Assembly: GCA_942492205.1 (NCBI GenBank)
Contig: CALODT010000004.1
Location: 186,001-250,000 of the forward strand
DNA from: UBA1847 sp942492205
GTDB taxonomy: Bacteria > Pseudomonadota > Gammaproteobacteria > Steroidobacterales > Woeseiaceae
Reading direction: 5' to 3'
DNA length: 64,000 nt
Under the pieces are notes generated by a model. It was not told the DNA's origin, ran no database searches, and was given only the letters and a program-made list of their open reading frames with translations. Below, one piece after another: positions 17,389-25,528 of the stretch. How positions within the stretch are numbered: position 1 is the first letter of the stretch; each line of letters opens with the position of its first letter. A program made the position numbers and the translations under genes.

Positions 17389-18696
17389 ATGACCCAGATG
17401 CAAATCGAGCAGATCCTGGCCAAGGCCAATGACGGACAGGCGCAAGCGCAGTTCCTGCTAAGCCAGATCTGTCTGCAGAAGCAGGACCTCGACGGCATGG
17501 TGCAGTGGCTGCGGCGAGCCAGTGAACAGGGACTTGCGTCCGCGCTCGACGCACTCGGTCATTGCTACGAGAAAGGACAGGGAGTCCCGAGAGATGCTGA
17601 AAGCGCCCTGCAACACTATGAACGCGCGCTCGCGGCTGGCTCCGCCCTGGCCGCTTATCGCAAGGCAGAACTCCTCTACAAGTCGCGACACGGACCCTCG
17701 AAAGAGCAGGAAATCAGAGAGCTGCTATTTCACGCTGCCAGCCAGAACGTCATGCCGGCACTCAGGGCCATTGGCTACCTCGCACTGCAGCAGCCGTCCA
17801 GCTGGCCGCTGGCGATCGACTGTTTCCGGCGTGCAGCGACCAGCGGTGACGTCATTTCAAATTTCAACCTGGCGTGGTGCCTGCTGCAGAAACCGGACGG
17901 CGACGCCGGGGTAGCCGAGGCCGCGTATTGCTTGCGCCGCGCCGCCGCCGCGCACTATCCGTATGCCCAGGCAATGCTGAGTGCGCTGCCGCAATCGCAG
18001 GCATCGGCGGCGCCCGCGATCGCGAGTGCTCCGTTGCAGATCGATACTGCCTTGCCGCTGTACCCGGCACCACAGGAAGCCGAACACACGACAATCAGCA
18101 AAGATCCGGGCATCAAGCTTTTCGACAACGTGCTGACGGTTGTCGACTGCGCGCACCTCATGATGCTGTCGCTGCCCAGCCTGCGCCGCGCCCATGTTAT
18201 TGATCCGGAGGGCGGCAGGGACGGCCAGGTGTCTGATATCCGAACCAGCATGTCCACGTATTTGCCATTCGCGGTCGTGGATTTCATCGCTCGGTACATC
18301 GAGCTCAAGATCGTTGGCGCGACTGGCGAACAGCTCGAAACATCGGAGCCGATGTCGATACTGCGCTACGCGCCGGGCGAGTACTACCGTCCACATGTCG
18401 ACTATTTCAATCCGAAGCTGAAAACGTCGCGCGAGCTGCTCGAAGATGGCGGTCAGCGAACGGCGTCCGCCGTGACCTACCTGGCCGCACCAGCCGCCGG
18501 TGGCGGAACCCGTTTTCCGAACCTGAATCTCTCGGTACCCGCCGTTACCGGAAGCACGCTGTGGTTCAGGAACTGCCACGCAGACGGGCGCATCGATGAG
18601 CGCAGCCTGCACGCCGGTGACACGGTAGACGACGGAGAGAAGTGGGTTGTTACCAAGTGGTTCCGGGAACGCCCGACGAGCTACCTCGAAAACTAG
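17389..18696 (+). CDS. Sel1-repeat protein with 2OG-Fe(II) prolyl-hydroxylase domain
   Basis: The N-terminal ~200 residues are Sel1-like helical repeats (for example ALGHCYEKGQGVPRD and AALAYRKAEL-like segments). The C-terminal ~200 form a prolyl 4-hydroxylase type 2-oxoglutarate/Fe(II) dioxygenase. The iron ligands are visible as His336 and Asp338 (RPHVDYF) and His408 (DERSLHAGD), and Lys423 (VVTKWF) would bind 2-oxoglutarate, so the site is complete. The GGGTRFPNLNLSV segment matches the double-stranded helix core. The repeats probably present a protein substrate for hydroxylation. No signal peptide is seen. It stands alone between the BKACE remnant and the lrp-like gene. Confidence 0.85.
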   Translation: MTQMQIEQILAKANDGQAQAQFLLSQICLQKQDLDGMVQWLRRASEQGLASALDALGHCYEKGQGVPRDAESALQHYERALAAGSALAAYRKAELLYKSRHGPSKEQEIRELLFHAASQNVMPALRAIGYLALQQPSSWPLAIDCFRRAATSGDVISNFNLAWCLLQKPDGDAGVAEAAYCLRRAAAAHYPYAQAMLSALPQSQASAAPAIASAPLQIDTALPLYPAPQEAEHTTISKDPGIKLFDNVLTVVDCAHLMMLSLPSLRRAHVIDPEGGRDGQVSDIRTSMSTYLPFAVVDFIARYIELKIVGATGEQLETSEPMSILRYAPGEYYRPHVDYFNPKLKTSRELLEDGGQRTASAVTYLAAPAAGGGTRFPNLNLSVPAVTGSTLWFRNCHADGRIDERSLHAGDTVDDGEKWVVTKWFRERPTSYLEN

Positions 18697-18705
18697 GCGC
18701 CGTAC

Positions 18706-19173
18706 TCAGACCGGCAGCGCGGTCGAGTGCTTGATATCCGACAGGACGATGCTCGACGTGACTTCCTGGATGCCCGGCAGCTGCGAGAGCTTCTCGAAGA
18801 AGAACTGTTCATAGGCCTTGATGTCCTCAGCGACGATGCGTAACAGGAAGTCGACGTTACCCAGCAACACGTAGCACTCCATGACTTCCGGGTATTTGCG
18901 CACGGCATCGGCGAACGCGGACAGGTTGCTGCGGCCGTGAGAGTTCAGCTTGACGTGCGCGAACACCATCGTCGTCAGGCCAACTTTCTCGCGATCGAGG
19001 ATAACCGGGTGATCCTTGAATACACCTTCCTCGCGGAGGCGCTGGATACGTCGCCAGCAGGCGGACTGCGACAGGCCGATGCGCTCGCCAATGGCCGACG
19101 CGTTGATACCCGGCTCGCTTTGCAGCAGACCGAGGATTTTGCGGTCCGTTGAATCCAGTGAGACGCTCTGCAT
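18706..19173 (-). CDS. Lrp/AsnC family transcriptional regulator, probable bkd regulator
   Basis: The 155-residue protein has an N-terminal winged helix-turn-helix (LDSTDRKILGLLQ, then ASAIGERIGLSQSACWRRIQ) and a C-terminal RAM/AsnC ligand domain (VLLGNVDFLLRIVAED). It is divergent from leucine dehydrogenase and the bkd genes across a 134-base gap. This is the same layout as bkdR in Pseudomonas, where an Lrp homologue activates branched-chain oxo-acid dehydrogenase in response to branched-chain amino acids. The role as regulator of the adjacent operon is inferred from position and family. Confidence 0.9.
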   Translation of the reverse strand: MQSVSLDSTDRKILGLLQSEPGINASAIGERIGLSQSACWRRIQRLREEGVFKDHPVILDREKVGLTTMVFAHVKLNSHGRSNLSAFADAVRKYPEVMECYVLLGNVDFLLRIVAEDIKAYEQFFFEKLSQLPGIQEVTSSIVLSDIKHSTALPV

Positions 19174-19307
19174 GGTTTATACGTATTCGGCAGTTGGGAC
19201 ACATAGATTATGCTCTATTTCTAACCCAGACAACCGGATTTGCACGACTTATCGGGTTTTATCGGGGTATATTAGTCTGCTCGTTCGAGCCTCTTTAGGG
19301 GAGAGTT
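19174..19307. promoter_or_regulatory. divergent control region, lrp-like gene / leucine dehydrogenase
   Basis: This 134-base gap holds a -10-like TATATT (19268-19273) for the rightward operon and a strong ribosome-binding site GGGGAG before the ATG. Directly overlapping the -10 is a 10-base tandem repeat, TTATCGGGTT then TTATCGGGGT (19249-19268), a helical-turn-spaced pair that could bind the Lrp-like regulator. Confidence 0.5.
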
Positions 19308-20366
19308 ATGGGCGTATTCGAACACACCGAATTCGACAATCACGAATCTCTGCATTTTTTTAGCGACGAGGCGACCGGGCTACAGGCAATCATTGCCGTG
19401 CACTCGACCGCGCTCGGGCCGGCAGCCGGCGGCTGTCGCCGCTGGAACTACACCAGCAATGCCGACGCGCTGACCGACGCATTGCGGCTGTCGCGAGGCA
19501 TGACCTACAAGAACGCCGTGGCCGGCCTGAAGTTCGGCGGCGGCAAGGCCGTGATTCTCGGCAACGATAGCGCGCCCAAGTCGGCAGACCTGTTCGCGGC
19601 TTTCGGTCGCGCCGTAGACTCGCTCGGTGGGCGCTATATAACCGCCGAGGATGTCGGCTGTTCGGTTGAGGACATGCGCTCCGTTCGTGAGCAAACCGAG
19701 TTCGTTTCCGGCCTGCCGCAAAGCGGCACGAGCGCAGGCGGCGACCCCTCACCGTGGACGGCGATCGGCTGTCTCGAGGGAATCCAGGCGGCCGTACAGT
19801 CGAGACTTGGTGTCGACTCACTCAAGGGTCTGCGCGTTGCTGTCCAGGGTGTCGGCCATGTCGGCCTGCATCTTTGCCGCCTGCTGCACGCCGAGGGCGC
19901 AGAGCTGTTGGTGTCGGATGTTAACCGCGCCAACCTGGATGCGGCGAGCGCAGAGCTGCCGGTCACCGTGGTTGCACCCACCGAGTTACTGTACGCCGAT
20001 GTCGATGTGCTGGCACCGTGCGCACTCGGCAACATCCTGACATCGACGACCATTCCGAGAATTCGTGCCAAGGTCGTTGCAGGTGCGGCGAATAACCAGC
20101 TTGCAACAGCTGCCGACGGCGCGCGCCTTGCCGATCGCGACATCCTCTACGCGCCCGACTACGTTATTAATGCCGGCGGTATCATCAGTGTTGCCCGCGA
20201 GTACTATGGCAGCAGCTCGGAGGATGAAGTGCGCGCGGACGTGTCGCGCATACGCGAGCGTTTGCAGGCCATTTTCGACGAGGCAAAATCAAGCGGCCGG
20301 CCAACCAACGAACTGGCCGACAAGCTGGCCCGCGACCTGGTGGCCGCGGCAAAAGACAAATCCTGA
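19308..20366 (+). CDS. ldh: leucine (branched-chain amino acid) dehydrogenase
   Basis: NAD-dependent oxidative deamination of leucine, valine and isoleucine to 2-oxo acids, the step that feeds the bkd complex. The 352 residues carry the Glu/Leu/Phe/Val dehydrogenase substrate motif GPAAGGCRRW and the catalytic-lysine region GLKFGGGKAVI. A Rossmann domain follows (VAVQGVGHVGLHL, then LLVSDVN) and the C-terminal YAPDYVINAGGIISVA. It starts the operon, with a strong GGGGAGAGTTATG start signal, and E1alpha follows after 11 bases. Bacterial branched-chain catabolism often uses a transaminase; here a dehydrogenase heads the cluster. Confidence 0.93.
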   Translation: MGVFEHTEFDNHESLHFFSDEATGLQAIIAVHSTALGPAAGGCRRWNYTSNADALTDALRLSRGMTYKNAVAGLKFGGGKAVILGNDSAPKSADLFAAFGRAVDSLGGRYITAEDVGCSVEDMRSVREQTEFVSGLPQSGTSAGGDPSPWTAIGCLEGIQAAVQSRLGVDSLKGLRVAVQGVGHVGLHLCRLLHAEGAELLVSDVNRANLDAASAELPVTVVAPTELLYADVDVLAPCALGNILTSTTIPRIRAKVVAGAANNQLATAADGARLADRDILYAPDYVINAGGIISVAREYYGSSSEDEVRADVSRIRERLQAIFDEAKSSGRPTNELADKLARDLVAAAKDKS

Positions 20367-20377
20367 CAGGGCCTACT

Positions 20378-21619
20378 ATGATCGAAAAATCGAGACTGCA
20401 GATACCACGCCCCACCGCCAGGCCGGGCGATGAACCCGACTTCAGCTACCTGGATCTGTCGCCCGCGGGCAGCATCGATAAACCGCCCATCAGCGCTCGT
20501 ACACGCGACATCGAATACCTGAGCTCGGGCCTGGTCCGCGTCCTTGACGAGGACCATGCGGCAAAGGGTCCGTGGGACCCGGGCCTCGACGCAACGCAGC
20601 TGCAGATCGCGCTGCGGTGGATGATGCTGACGCGGGCGCTCGACGACCGCATGTGGCAGATCCAGCGACAGGGTCGCATCTCGTTCTACATGCAGTCACG
20701 CGGTGAGGAGGCCGTGTCGATCGCGCAGGGCATGGCGTTACGCCCGGGCGACATGTGTTTTCCCTCATATCGAAACCAGGGCCTGTTCCTGTATCGCGGC
20801 GTCAGGCTCGTCGACATGATGTGCCAGTGCCTGTCGAACACGCGCGACATGTGCAAGGGCCGCCAGCTGCCGATCATGTATCACAGCAAGGCCGGTAACG
20901 TGTTTTCGATCTCGGGGAACCTGGCCACGCAGTTCCCGCAGGCGGTTGGCTGGGCAATGGCGTCTGCCATAAAAGGCGAGGATCATATTGCGGCGAGCTG
21001 GGTCGGCGACGGCAGCACCGCGGAGGCGGACTTCCATCACGCACTGACCTTCGCCGCGGTGTACCAGGCCCCGGTCATTCTCAACGTCGTTAACAACCAG
21101 TGGGCCATCTCGACCTTCCAGGGAACGGCTGGCGGCGGGCGACGTGCGTTTGCCGCGCGCGGCCTGGGGCTCGGCATTCCAGGCATCCGCGTTGACGGCA
21201 ACGACCTGCTGGCCGTGTATGCCGTGACGCTGTGGGCGGCCGATCGCGCACGTCGCGGCGGCGGACCAACGCTGATCGAACACGTTACCTATCGAGGCGG
21301 CGCACACTCGACCAGCGACGATCCCTCCAAGTACCGACCAAAAAACGAATGGGATGCTTTCCCGCTTGGCGACCCGCTGGAACGGCTCAAGCAACACCTG
21401 ATCCTGGAAGGCCACTGGTCAGAGACGAAACACGACAAGCTCGAGGAGCAGCTGAAGGCCGACGTACACGCTGCGTGGAAGGAAGCGCAGAAGTACGGAA
21501 CCATGACCGAAGGCCCGTTCCTCGACCCTGAAACCATGTTCGAAGACGTCTACGCGGAGATGCCTGCGCATCTCGAGTCGCAGCGCCGGCGCATGCTCGA
21601 AGTGCTGAAGGGAGAGTAA
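20378..21619 (+). CDS. bkdA1: branched-chain 2-oxo acid dehydrogenase E1 alpha
   Basis: Thiamine-diphosphate-dependent decarboxylase subunit of the branched-chain 2-oxo acid dehydrogenase complex. At 413 residues it matches Pseudomonas BkdA1 in length, including the N-terminal extension of about 70 residues. SRGEEAVSIAQGMAL, FPSYRNQGLFLYRG and the TPP motif GDGSTAEADFHHAL (with NVVNNQWAIST) are present. The phosphorylation-loop-like segment YRGGAHSTSDDPSKYR matches the family. It lies 11 bases after leucine dehydrogenase and 3 bases before E1 beta, so all are co-transcribed. Confidence 0.95.
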   Translation: MIEKSRLQIPRPTARPGDEPDFSYLDLSPAGSIDKPPISARTRDIEYLSSGLVRVLDEDHAAKGPWDPGLDATQLQIALRWMMLTRALDDRMWQIQRQGRISFYMQSRGEEAVSIAQGMALRPGDMCFPSYRNQGLFLYRGVRLVDMMCQCLSNTRDMCKGRQLPIMYHSKAGNVFSISGNLATQFPQAVGWAMASAIKGEDHIAASWVGDGSTAEADFHHALTFAAVYQAPVILNVVNNQWAISTFQGTAGGGRRAFAARGLGLGIPGIRVDGNDLLAVYAVTLWAADRARRGGGPTLIEHVTYRGGAHSTSDDPSKYRPKNEWDAFPLGDPLERLKQHLILEGHWSETKHDKLEEQLKADVHAAWKEAQKYGTMTEGPFLDPETMFEDVYAEMPAHLESQRRRMLEVLKGE

Positions 21620-21622
21620 GTC

Positions 21623-22639
21623 ATGGCACAGATGAACATGATTGAAGCCATCCGTTCGGCTCACGACGTCATGATGGACAAGGACCCGACCGTCATCGTG
21701 CTGGGCGAGGATGTCGGCTACTTCGGCGGTGTGTTCCGTTGCACGGACGGACTGCAGAGAAAATACGGCGAGCATCGCGTTATCGACGCGCCGATCGCCG
21801 AAGGCGGTATCGTTGCCGCCGCAATCGGCATGGGCGTCAACGGCCTGCGCCCGGTGGCAGAGATCCAGTTCGCCGATTACATCTACCCGGGATTCGACCA
21901 GATCGTCAGTGAGCTGGCGCGGCTGCGCTACCGTTCCTGCGGCGAGTTCTTTTCGCCGGTCACCATTCGCACGCCTTGCGGCGGCGGTATCCGCGGTGGC
22001 CAGACACACTCGCAGTCACCGGAAGGCATCTTCACGCATGTCAGCGGCATCAAGACGGTCATGCCATCCAATCCCTATGATGCCAAGGGACTGCTGATCA
22101 GCGCCATCGAGTCCGACGACCCGGTGATCTTCTTCGAACCCAAGCGCATCTATAACGGCCCGTTTGACGGCGACCCGGAGAAACCGGGCGTGTCGTGGTC
22201 GTCACACCCGAAGGGTGAGGTGCCCGAGGGCTATTACACGGTACCGCTCGGCAGCGCGGAAATCGCATTGCCCGGGGATGAGCTGACCGTCATCACCTAC
22301 GGTACGCTTGTGCATGTGGCCATCGCGGCAGCGAAAGAAACGGGTGTCGATTGCGAAGTCATTGACGTTCGCACCATGGCACCACTCGATGTAAAAACGC
22401 TGGCCGACTCGGTCAAGAAAACCGGTCGCTGCCTGATCGCGCATGAAGCAACCCGTTTCGGTGGCTACGGCGCTGAGCTCGCCGCGACCATACAGAAAGA
22501 ATGTTTCTATCACCTGGAAGCACCAATCGGACGTATCGGCGGTTGGGATACGCCATATCCGCACGCGTTTGAGTGGCAATACTTCCCCGGACTGAAGCGC
22601 CTGTCCGCGGGCATCCGCAGAGTCATGGAGGCAGAATGA
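21623..22639 (+). CDS. bkdA2: branched-chain 2-oxo acid dehydrogenase E1 beta
   Basis: Beta subunit of the E1 component, 338 residues, a transketolase-like pyrimidine-binding domain followed by the transketolase C domain. Motifs include VIVLGEDVGYFGGVFRCT, APIAEGGIVAAAIGMGVNG, TPCGGGIRGGQTHSQSPEG, EVIDVRTMAPLD and HEATRFGGYGAE. It pairs with the alpha subunit to form the heterotetrameric active sites. Its stop overlaps the E2 start (ATGA at 22636-22639), which points to translational coupling and fixes the E2 start. Confidence 0.95.
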   Translation: MAQMNMIEAIRSAHDVMMDKDPTVIVLGEDVGYFGGVFRCTDGLQRKYGEHRVIDAPIAEGGIVAAAIGMGVNGLRPVAEIQFADYIYPGFDQIVSELARLRYRSCGEFFSPVTIRTPCGGGIRGGQTHSQSPEGIFTHVSGIKTVMPSNPYDAKGLLISAIESDDPVIFFEPKRIYNGPFDGDPEKPGVSWSSHPKGEVPEGYYTVPLGSAEIALPGDELTVITYGTLVHVAIAAAKETGVDCEVIDVRTMAPLDVKTLADSVKKTGRCLIAHEATRFGGYGAELAATIQKECFYHLEAPIGRIGGWDTPYPHAFEWQYFPGLKRLSAGIRRVMEAE

Positions 22640-23865
22640 GCGAATTCATTTTCAAGCTGCCGGACCTCGGTGAAGGCACGGTCGAGTCGGAAATCGGCGA
22701 ATGGTTCATCAAGGTCGGCGACCGCATCGAGGAAGAAGCCGTTGTCGGCACGATGATGACCGACAAGGCCGCCGTCGAACTTTCTTCGCCGGTGAGCGGC
22801 ACGGTACTGAAGCTTGCCGGTGAGCCTGGCGACATTATTGCCGTCGGTGCGCCGCTGGTGATCATCGATACCGAAGGTGCTGTCGCGGAACAGTCCGCTC
22901 CGGCGGAAGCTGCCGAGACGCCGGTCGTTAAGGAAGAGCCCGCGCCCGCCGTTGCGGCACCGACAGTCGAGGCCACCGATGAGCCGATCGAACGGTCGCG
23001 CGTCATGACATCGCCTGCGATTCGCCGCCGCGCCAAAGAAGCCGACGTTGACCTGACCCTCGTGCCCGGATCCGGCCCCGGCGGCAGAATACTGCGCAAG
23101 GACTTCGACAACTACCTGAAAGCGCGCGCAACCGGCACTTCGTTCGCCGCCAGCGCCGCGCCCTCCACACACGTGAAGGAAATCAAGATCATCGGCTTGC
23201 GGCGTATCATCGCCGAGCGCATGTCGGCAGCGAAACGGGAGATCCCGCACTTTGCCTACGTCGAGGAAATCGACATCACCGAACTTGAAAGCCTGCGCAA
23301 ACACATGAACAGCAGCAGGAACGGCGACGACAGGCTGACCTTGCTGCCGTTCCTCGGCCTCGCGCTTATCAAGGCGCTGAAAGAATTCCCGCAATGTAAC
23401 GTGACGCACGACAAGGCACGCAACCTGCTCTTGCAACACGATGCCGTACACCTCGGTGTCGCGACGCAGACACCCGACGGTCTCAAAGTGCCGGTCGTCC
23501 GGCACGCCGAAGTTCGCTCACTCGACGACCTCGCAAGCGAGGTCCGGCGCGTATCGCTCGCGGCGCGTAACAACAGCGCCAGGAAAAGCGAATTGTCCGG
23601 CTCCACGATCACGATTACGAGTCTCGGCAAGTTGGGCGGTATCGCGTCGACCCCGGTCATCAACAGTCCGGAGGTTGCCATCATCGGTGTGAATCGCGCG
23701 GTGGAACGCCCGGTTGTGTTTAACGGCCAGGTCGCGGTAAGGCTGATGATGAACCTGTCCTCGTCCTTCGATCATCGTTTCGTCGACGGTTACGACGCGG
23801 CTGCGATGATTCAGCGCATCCGGGAAATGCTCGAGCACCCGGCAACGATATTCCTGCCCGGCTAG
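22636..23865 (+). CDS. bkdB: branched-chain 2-oxo acid dehydrogenase E2 (dihydrolipoyl acyltransferase)
   Basis: Core acyltransferase of the complex, 409 residues from the ATG overlapping the E1 beta stop. The order is: lipoyl domain with the lipoylated Lys44 in MTDKAAVEL; an Ala/Pro/Glu-rich linker; a peripheral-subunit-binding domain (TSPAIRRRAKEADVDLTLV); and the catalytic domain with DHRFVDG near the C-terminus. A frame continuing 21 codons upstream is an overlap with E1 beta, not a real extension. No E3 lipoamide dehydrogenase gene follows, so the complex must borrow an E3 encoded elsewhere. A small hairpin follows the stop. Confidence 0.95.
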   Translation: MSEFIFKLPDLGEGTVESEIGEWFIKVGDRIEEEAVVGTMMTDKAAVELSSPVSGTVLKLAGEPGDIIAVGAPLVIIDTEGAVAEQSAPAEAAETPVVKEEPAPAVAAPTVEATDEPIERSRVMTSPAIRRRAKEADVDLTLVPGSGPGGRILRKDFDNYLKARATGTSFAASAAPSTHVKEIKIIGLRRIIAERMSAAKREIPHFAYVEEIDITELESLRKHMNSSRNGDDRLTLLPFLGLALIKALKEFPQCNVTHDKARNLLLQHDAVHLGVATQTPDGLKVPVVRHAEVRSLDDLASEVRRVSLAARNNSARKSELSGSTITITSLGKLGGIASTPVINSPEVAIIGVNRAVERPVVFNGQVAVRLMMNLSSSFDHRFVDGYDAAAMIQRIREMLEHPATIFLPG

Positions 23866-23867
23866 CC

Positions 23868-23889
23868 ACGACAGTTCGCTACCTGTCGT
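23868..23889 (+). terminator. small hairpin after bkdB
   Basis: ACGACAG (23868-23874) and CTGTCGT (23883-23889) flank an 8-base loop, starting three bases after the bkdB stop. There is no U tract, so it is a weak terminator candidate. Confidence 0.35.
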
Positions 23890-23917
23890 CCTGACGCTTG
23901 TCGATCCGGCAAGACAG

Positions 23918-23991
23918 TCGGGCGTTAGCCTGCATCACGGGATGGCTCCCTGCGGTCCGCTTTACTTCCGTGATGCACGGCTAACGCCCGA
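23918..23991. repeat. long near-perfect inverted repeat between bkdB and FAD oxidase gene
   Basis: The left arm (23918-23940) begins TCGGGCGTTAGCC and continues TGCATCACGG. The right arm (23968-23991) is its reverse complement with one extra base. The stem is 23 bp with a single bulge and a 27-base loop. It sits between convergent genes and resembles a dispersed palindromic element more than a terminator, since no U tract follows. Confidence 0.7.
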
Positions 23992-24045
23992 TTGCGCTGG
24001 CTCTCGGGGCCATCGAACGAACGATGCACGAGCGGGTTGCCGTCG

Positions 24046-25425
24046 CTATTCTGAGGGGAGCACCCGCCCCGGGTTGAGAATGTTGTTCGGATCGAGACTT
24101 TGTTTCAGAACCCGCATCAGCTGAATCTCCGCGGCACTCTTGCTGTGCGGTAACCAGCTGATCTTTTCGAGTCCAATGCCGTGCTCGGCGGAGACCGAGC
24201 CGCCGTACTGGCGCAACGGCCCATACACGCACTCATCACTGGCGTTATGGTGGTCGCCCGCTTCACCCGGCGCGACAAAGAAATGCAGGTTGCCGTCGGC
24301 CATGTGACCGAGCGCGACGCACATTCCGTCGCGCCAGCGCCGCGCAACGTTTTCTTCTACCGACGCAACATAGGCCGCCATGTCCCGGATCGGCAGGCTT
24401 ACGTCATAGAGGTAGAACGGCGGCTTGGTCAGCGCAGGCTCGAAGTTCTCGCGAATCTCCCAGATCGAACGCGTTTCTGCCGCTGACTTGGGTATTACGG
24501 CGTCACTGATCAGTCCTTCTTCAAGCGCGTTACCGAGCACGCGTTCGAAGCGCGCATCGTCGGCATCCGGATCGCTGCCTTCCGCCTGGAACACGACATA
24601 GAACGGGTAGTCCCGTGACAATGGCGGACGATGACCGTTGTCACCCGTGACCGCTCGATAGTAAGCGCCCCACATTATTTCGAAGGCGCTCAGGTTCCCG
24701 GCGAGCTCGCGCTGCAGCTTGCCCAGGAAAGCAATAACGCTCTCCATGTTGTCCATTGCGACCAGCGCATCCTGGCGACTTGCCGGCTTCGGGAAGAGGC
24801 GCAGCACCGCGCGCGTGACAATGCCCAGCGTGCCTTCGCTGCCAATAAAAATCTGCTTCATGTCGTAGCCGGCGTTGTTCTTCAACATCCGGTTCATCGA
24901 CGACATGACCGTGCCATCCGCCATCACAACCTCGAGCCCAAGCACCAGGTTCCGCATCATGCCGTATCGCAGCACGTTCATGCCGCCGGCGTTGGTCGCA
25001 ATGTTTCCGCCGATCGTGCAGCTGCCACGCGCACCGAGATCGAGGGGAAAACTGAAGCCTTGTGCTGCAACCGTCTCCTGCACCGTTTGCAGGACGGCAC
25101 CGGCTTCCACAACCGCGGTGCCACCCACTGCATCGATTTCAAGAACACCGGTCATCTTTTCCGTGGAAAGCACGAGATCGTCTCTGTTCGGCTCCACCGC
25201 GGTCACGCAGTTGGTCAGACCGCCTTGCGTGATGACGGATTGCCCGGCCGCATTGCAGTGTTTCAGGATGCCGGCGACCTCACCCGTCGACGTCGGCAGC
25301 ACCAGGGCTTTGGCCTGCATCGGCGCGCTGTTCCAGTAACTGGTAGCACGAGCGGCGATCGAGTCCGTGTCCAGCAGTCGTGCGTCGCCAACGATATCGG
25401 CGAGTGCAGAATTGGAGTGCGCCAT
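24046..25425 (-). CDS. FAD-linked oxidase, D-lactate/glycolate dehydrogenase (GlcD) type
   Basis: Flavoprotein that oxidises a 2-hydroxy acid, such as D-lactate, D-2-hydroxyglutarate or glycolate. The 459 residues include an FAD-binding PCMH domain (VITQGGLTNCVTAVEP, then GARGSCTIGGNIATNAGG) and the FAD-oxidase C domain ending in VSAEHGIGLEK and LDPNNILNPGRVLP. I start it at the ATG at 25425, which has AGGGG upstream, rather than at 25464. It is divergent from the epimerase gene. No iron-sulfur partner subunit is adjacent, so it is probably a single-subunit enzyme. The exact substrate is not readable from sequence. Confidence 0.88.
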   Translation of the reverse strand: MAHSNSALADIVGDARLLDTDSIAARATSYWNSAPMQAKALVLPTSTGEVAGILKHCNAAGQSVITQGGLTNCVTAVEPNRDDLVLSTEKMTGVLEIDAVGGTAVVEAGAVLQTVQETVAAQGFSFPLDLGARGSCTIGGNIATNAGGMNVLRYGMMRNLVLGLEVVMADGTVMSSMNRMLKNNAGYDMKQIFIGSEGTLGIVTRAVLRLFPKPASRQDALVAMDNMESVIAFLGKLQRELAGNLSAFEIMWGAYYRAVTGDNGHRPPLSRDYPFYVVFQAEGSDPDADDARFERVLGNALEEGLISDAVIPKSAAETRSIWEIRENFEPALTKPPFYLYDVSLPIRDMAAYVASVEENVARRWRDGMCVALGHMADGNLHFFVAPGEAGDHHNASDECVYGPLRQYGGSVSAEHGIGLEKISWLPHSKSAAEIQLMRVLKQSLDPNNILNPGRVLPSE

Positions 25426-25528
25426 GCAAGGACCCCTGAGATTAAGCGGTGTGTCGGGCGACACATTATCCTAGAATCGAGCCTCGCACACTACGCCGGC
25501 GCCGACGCTGGCGCTCGAGAACTTCGCT

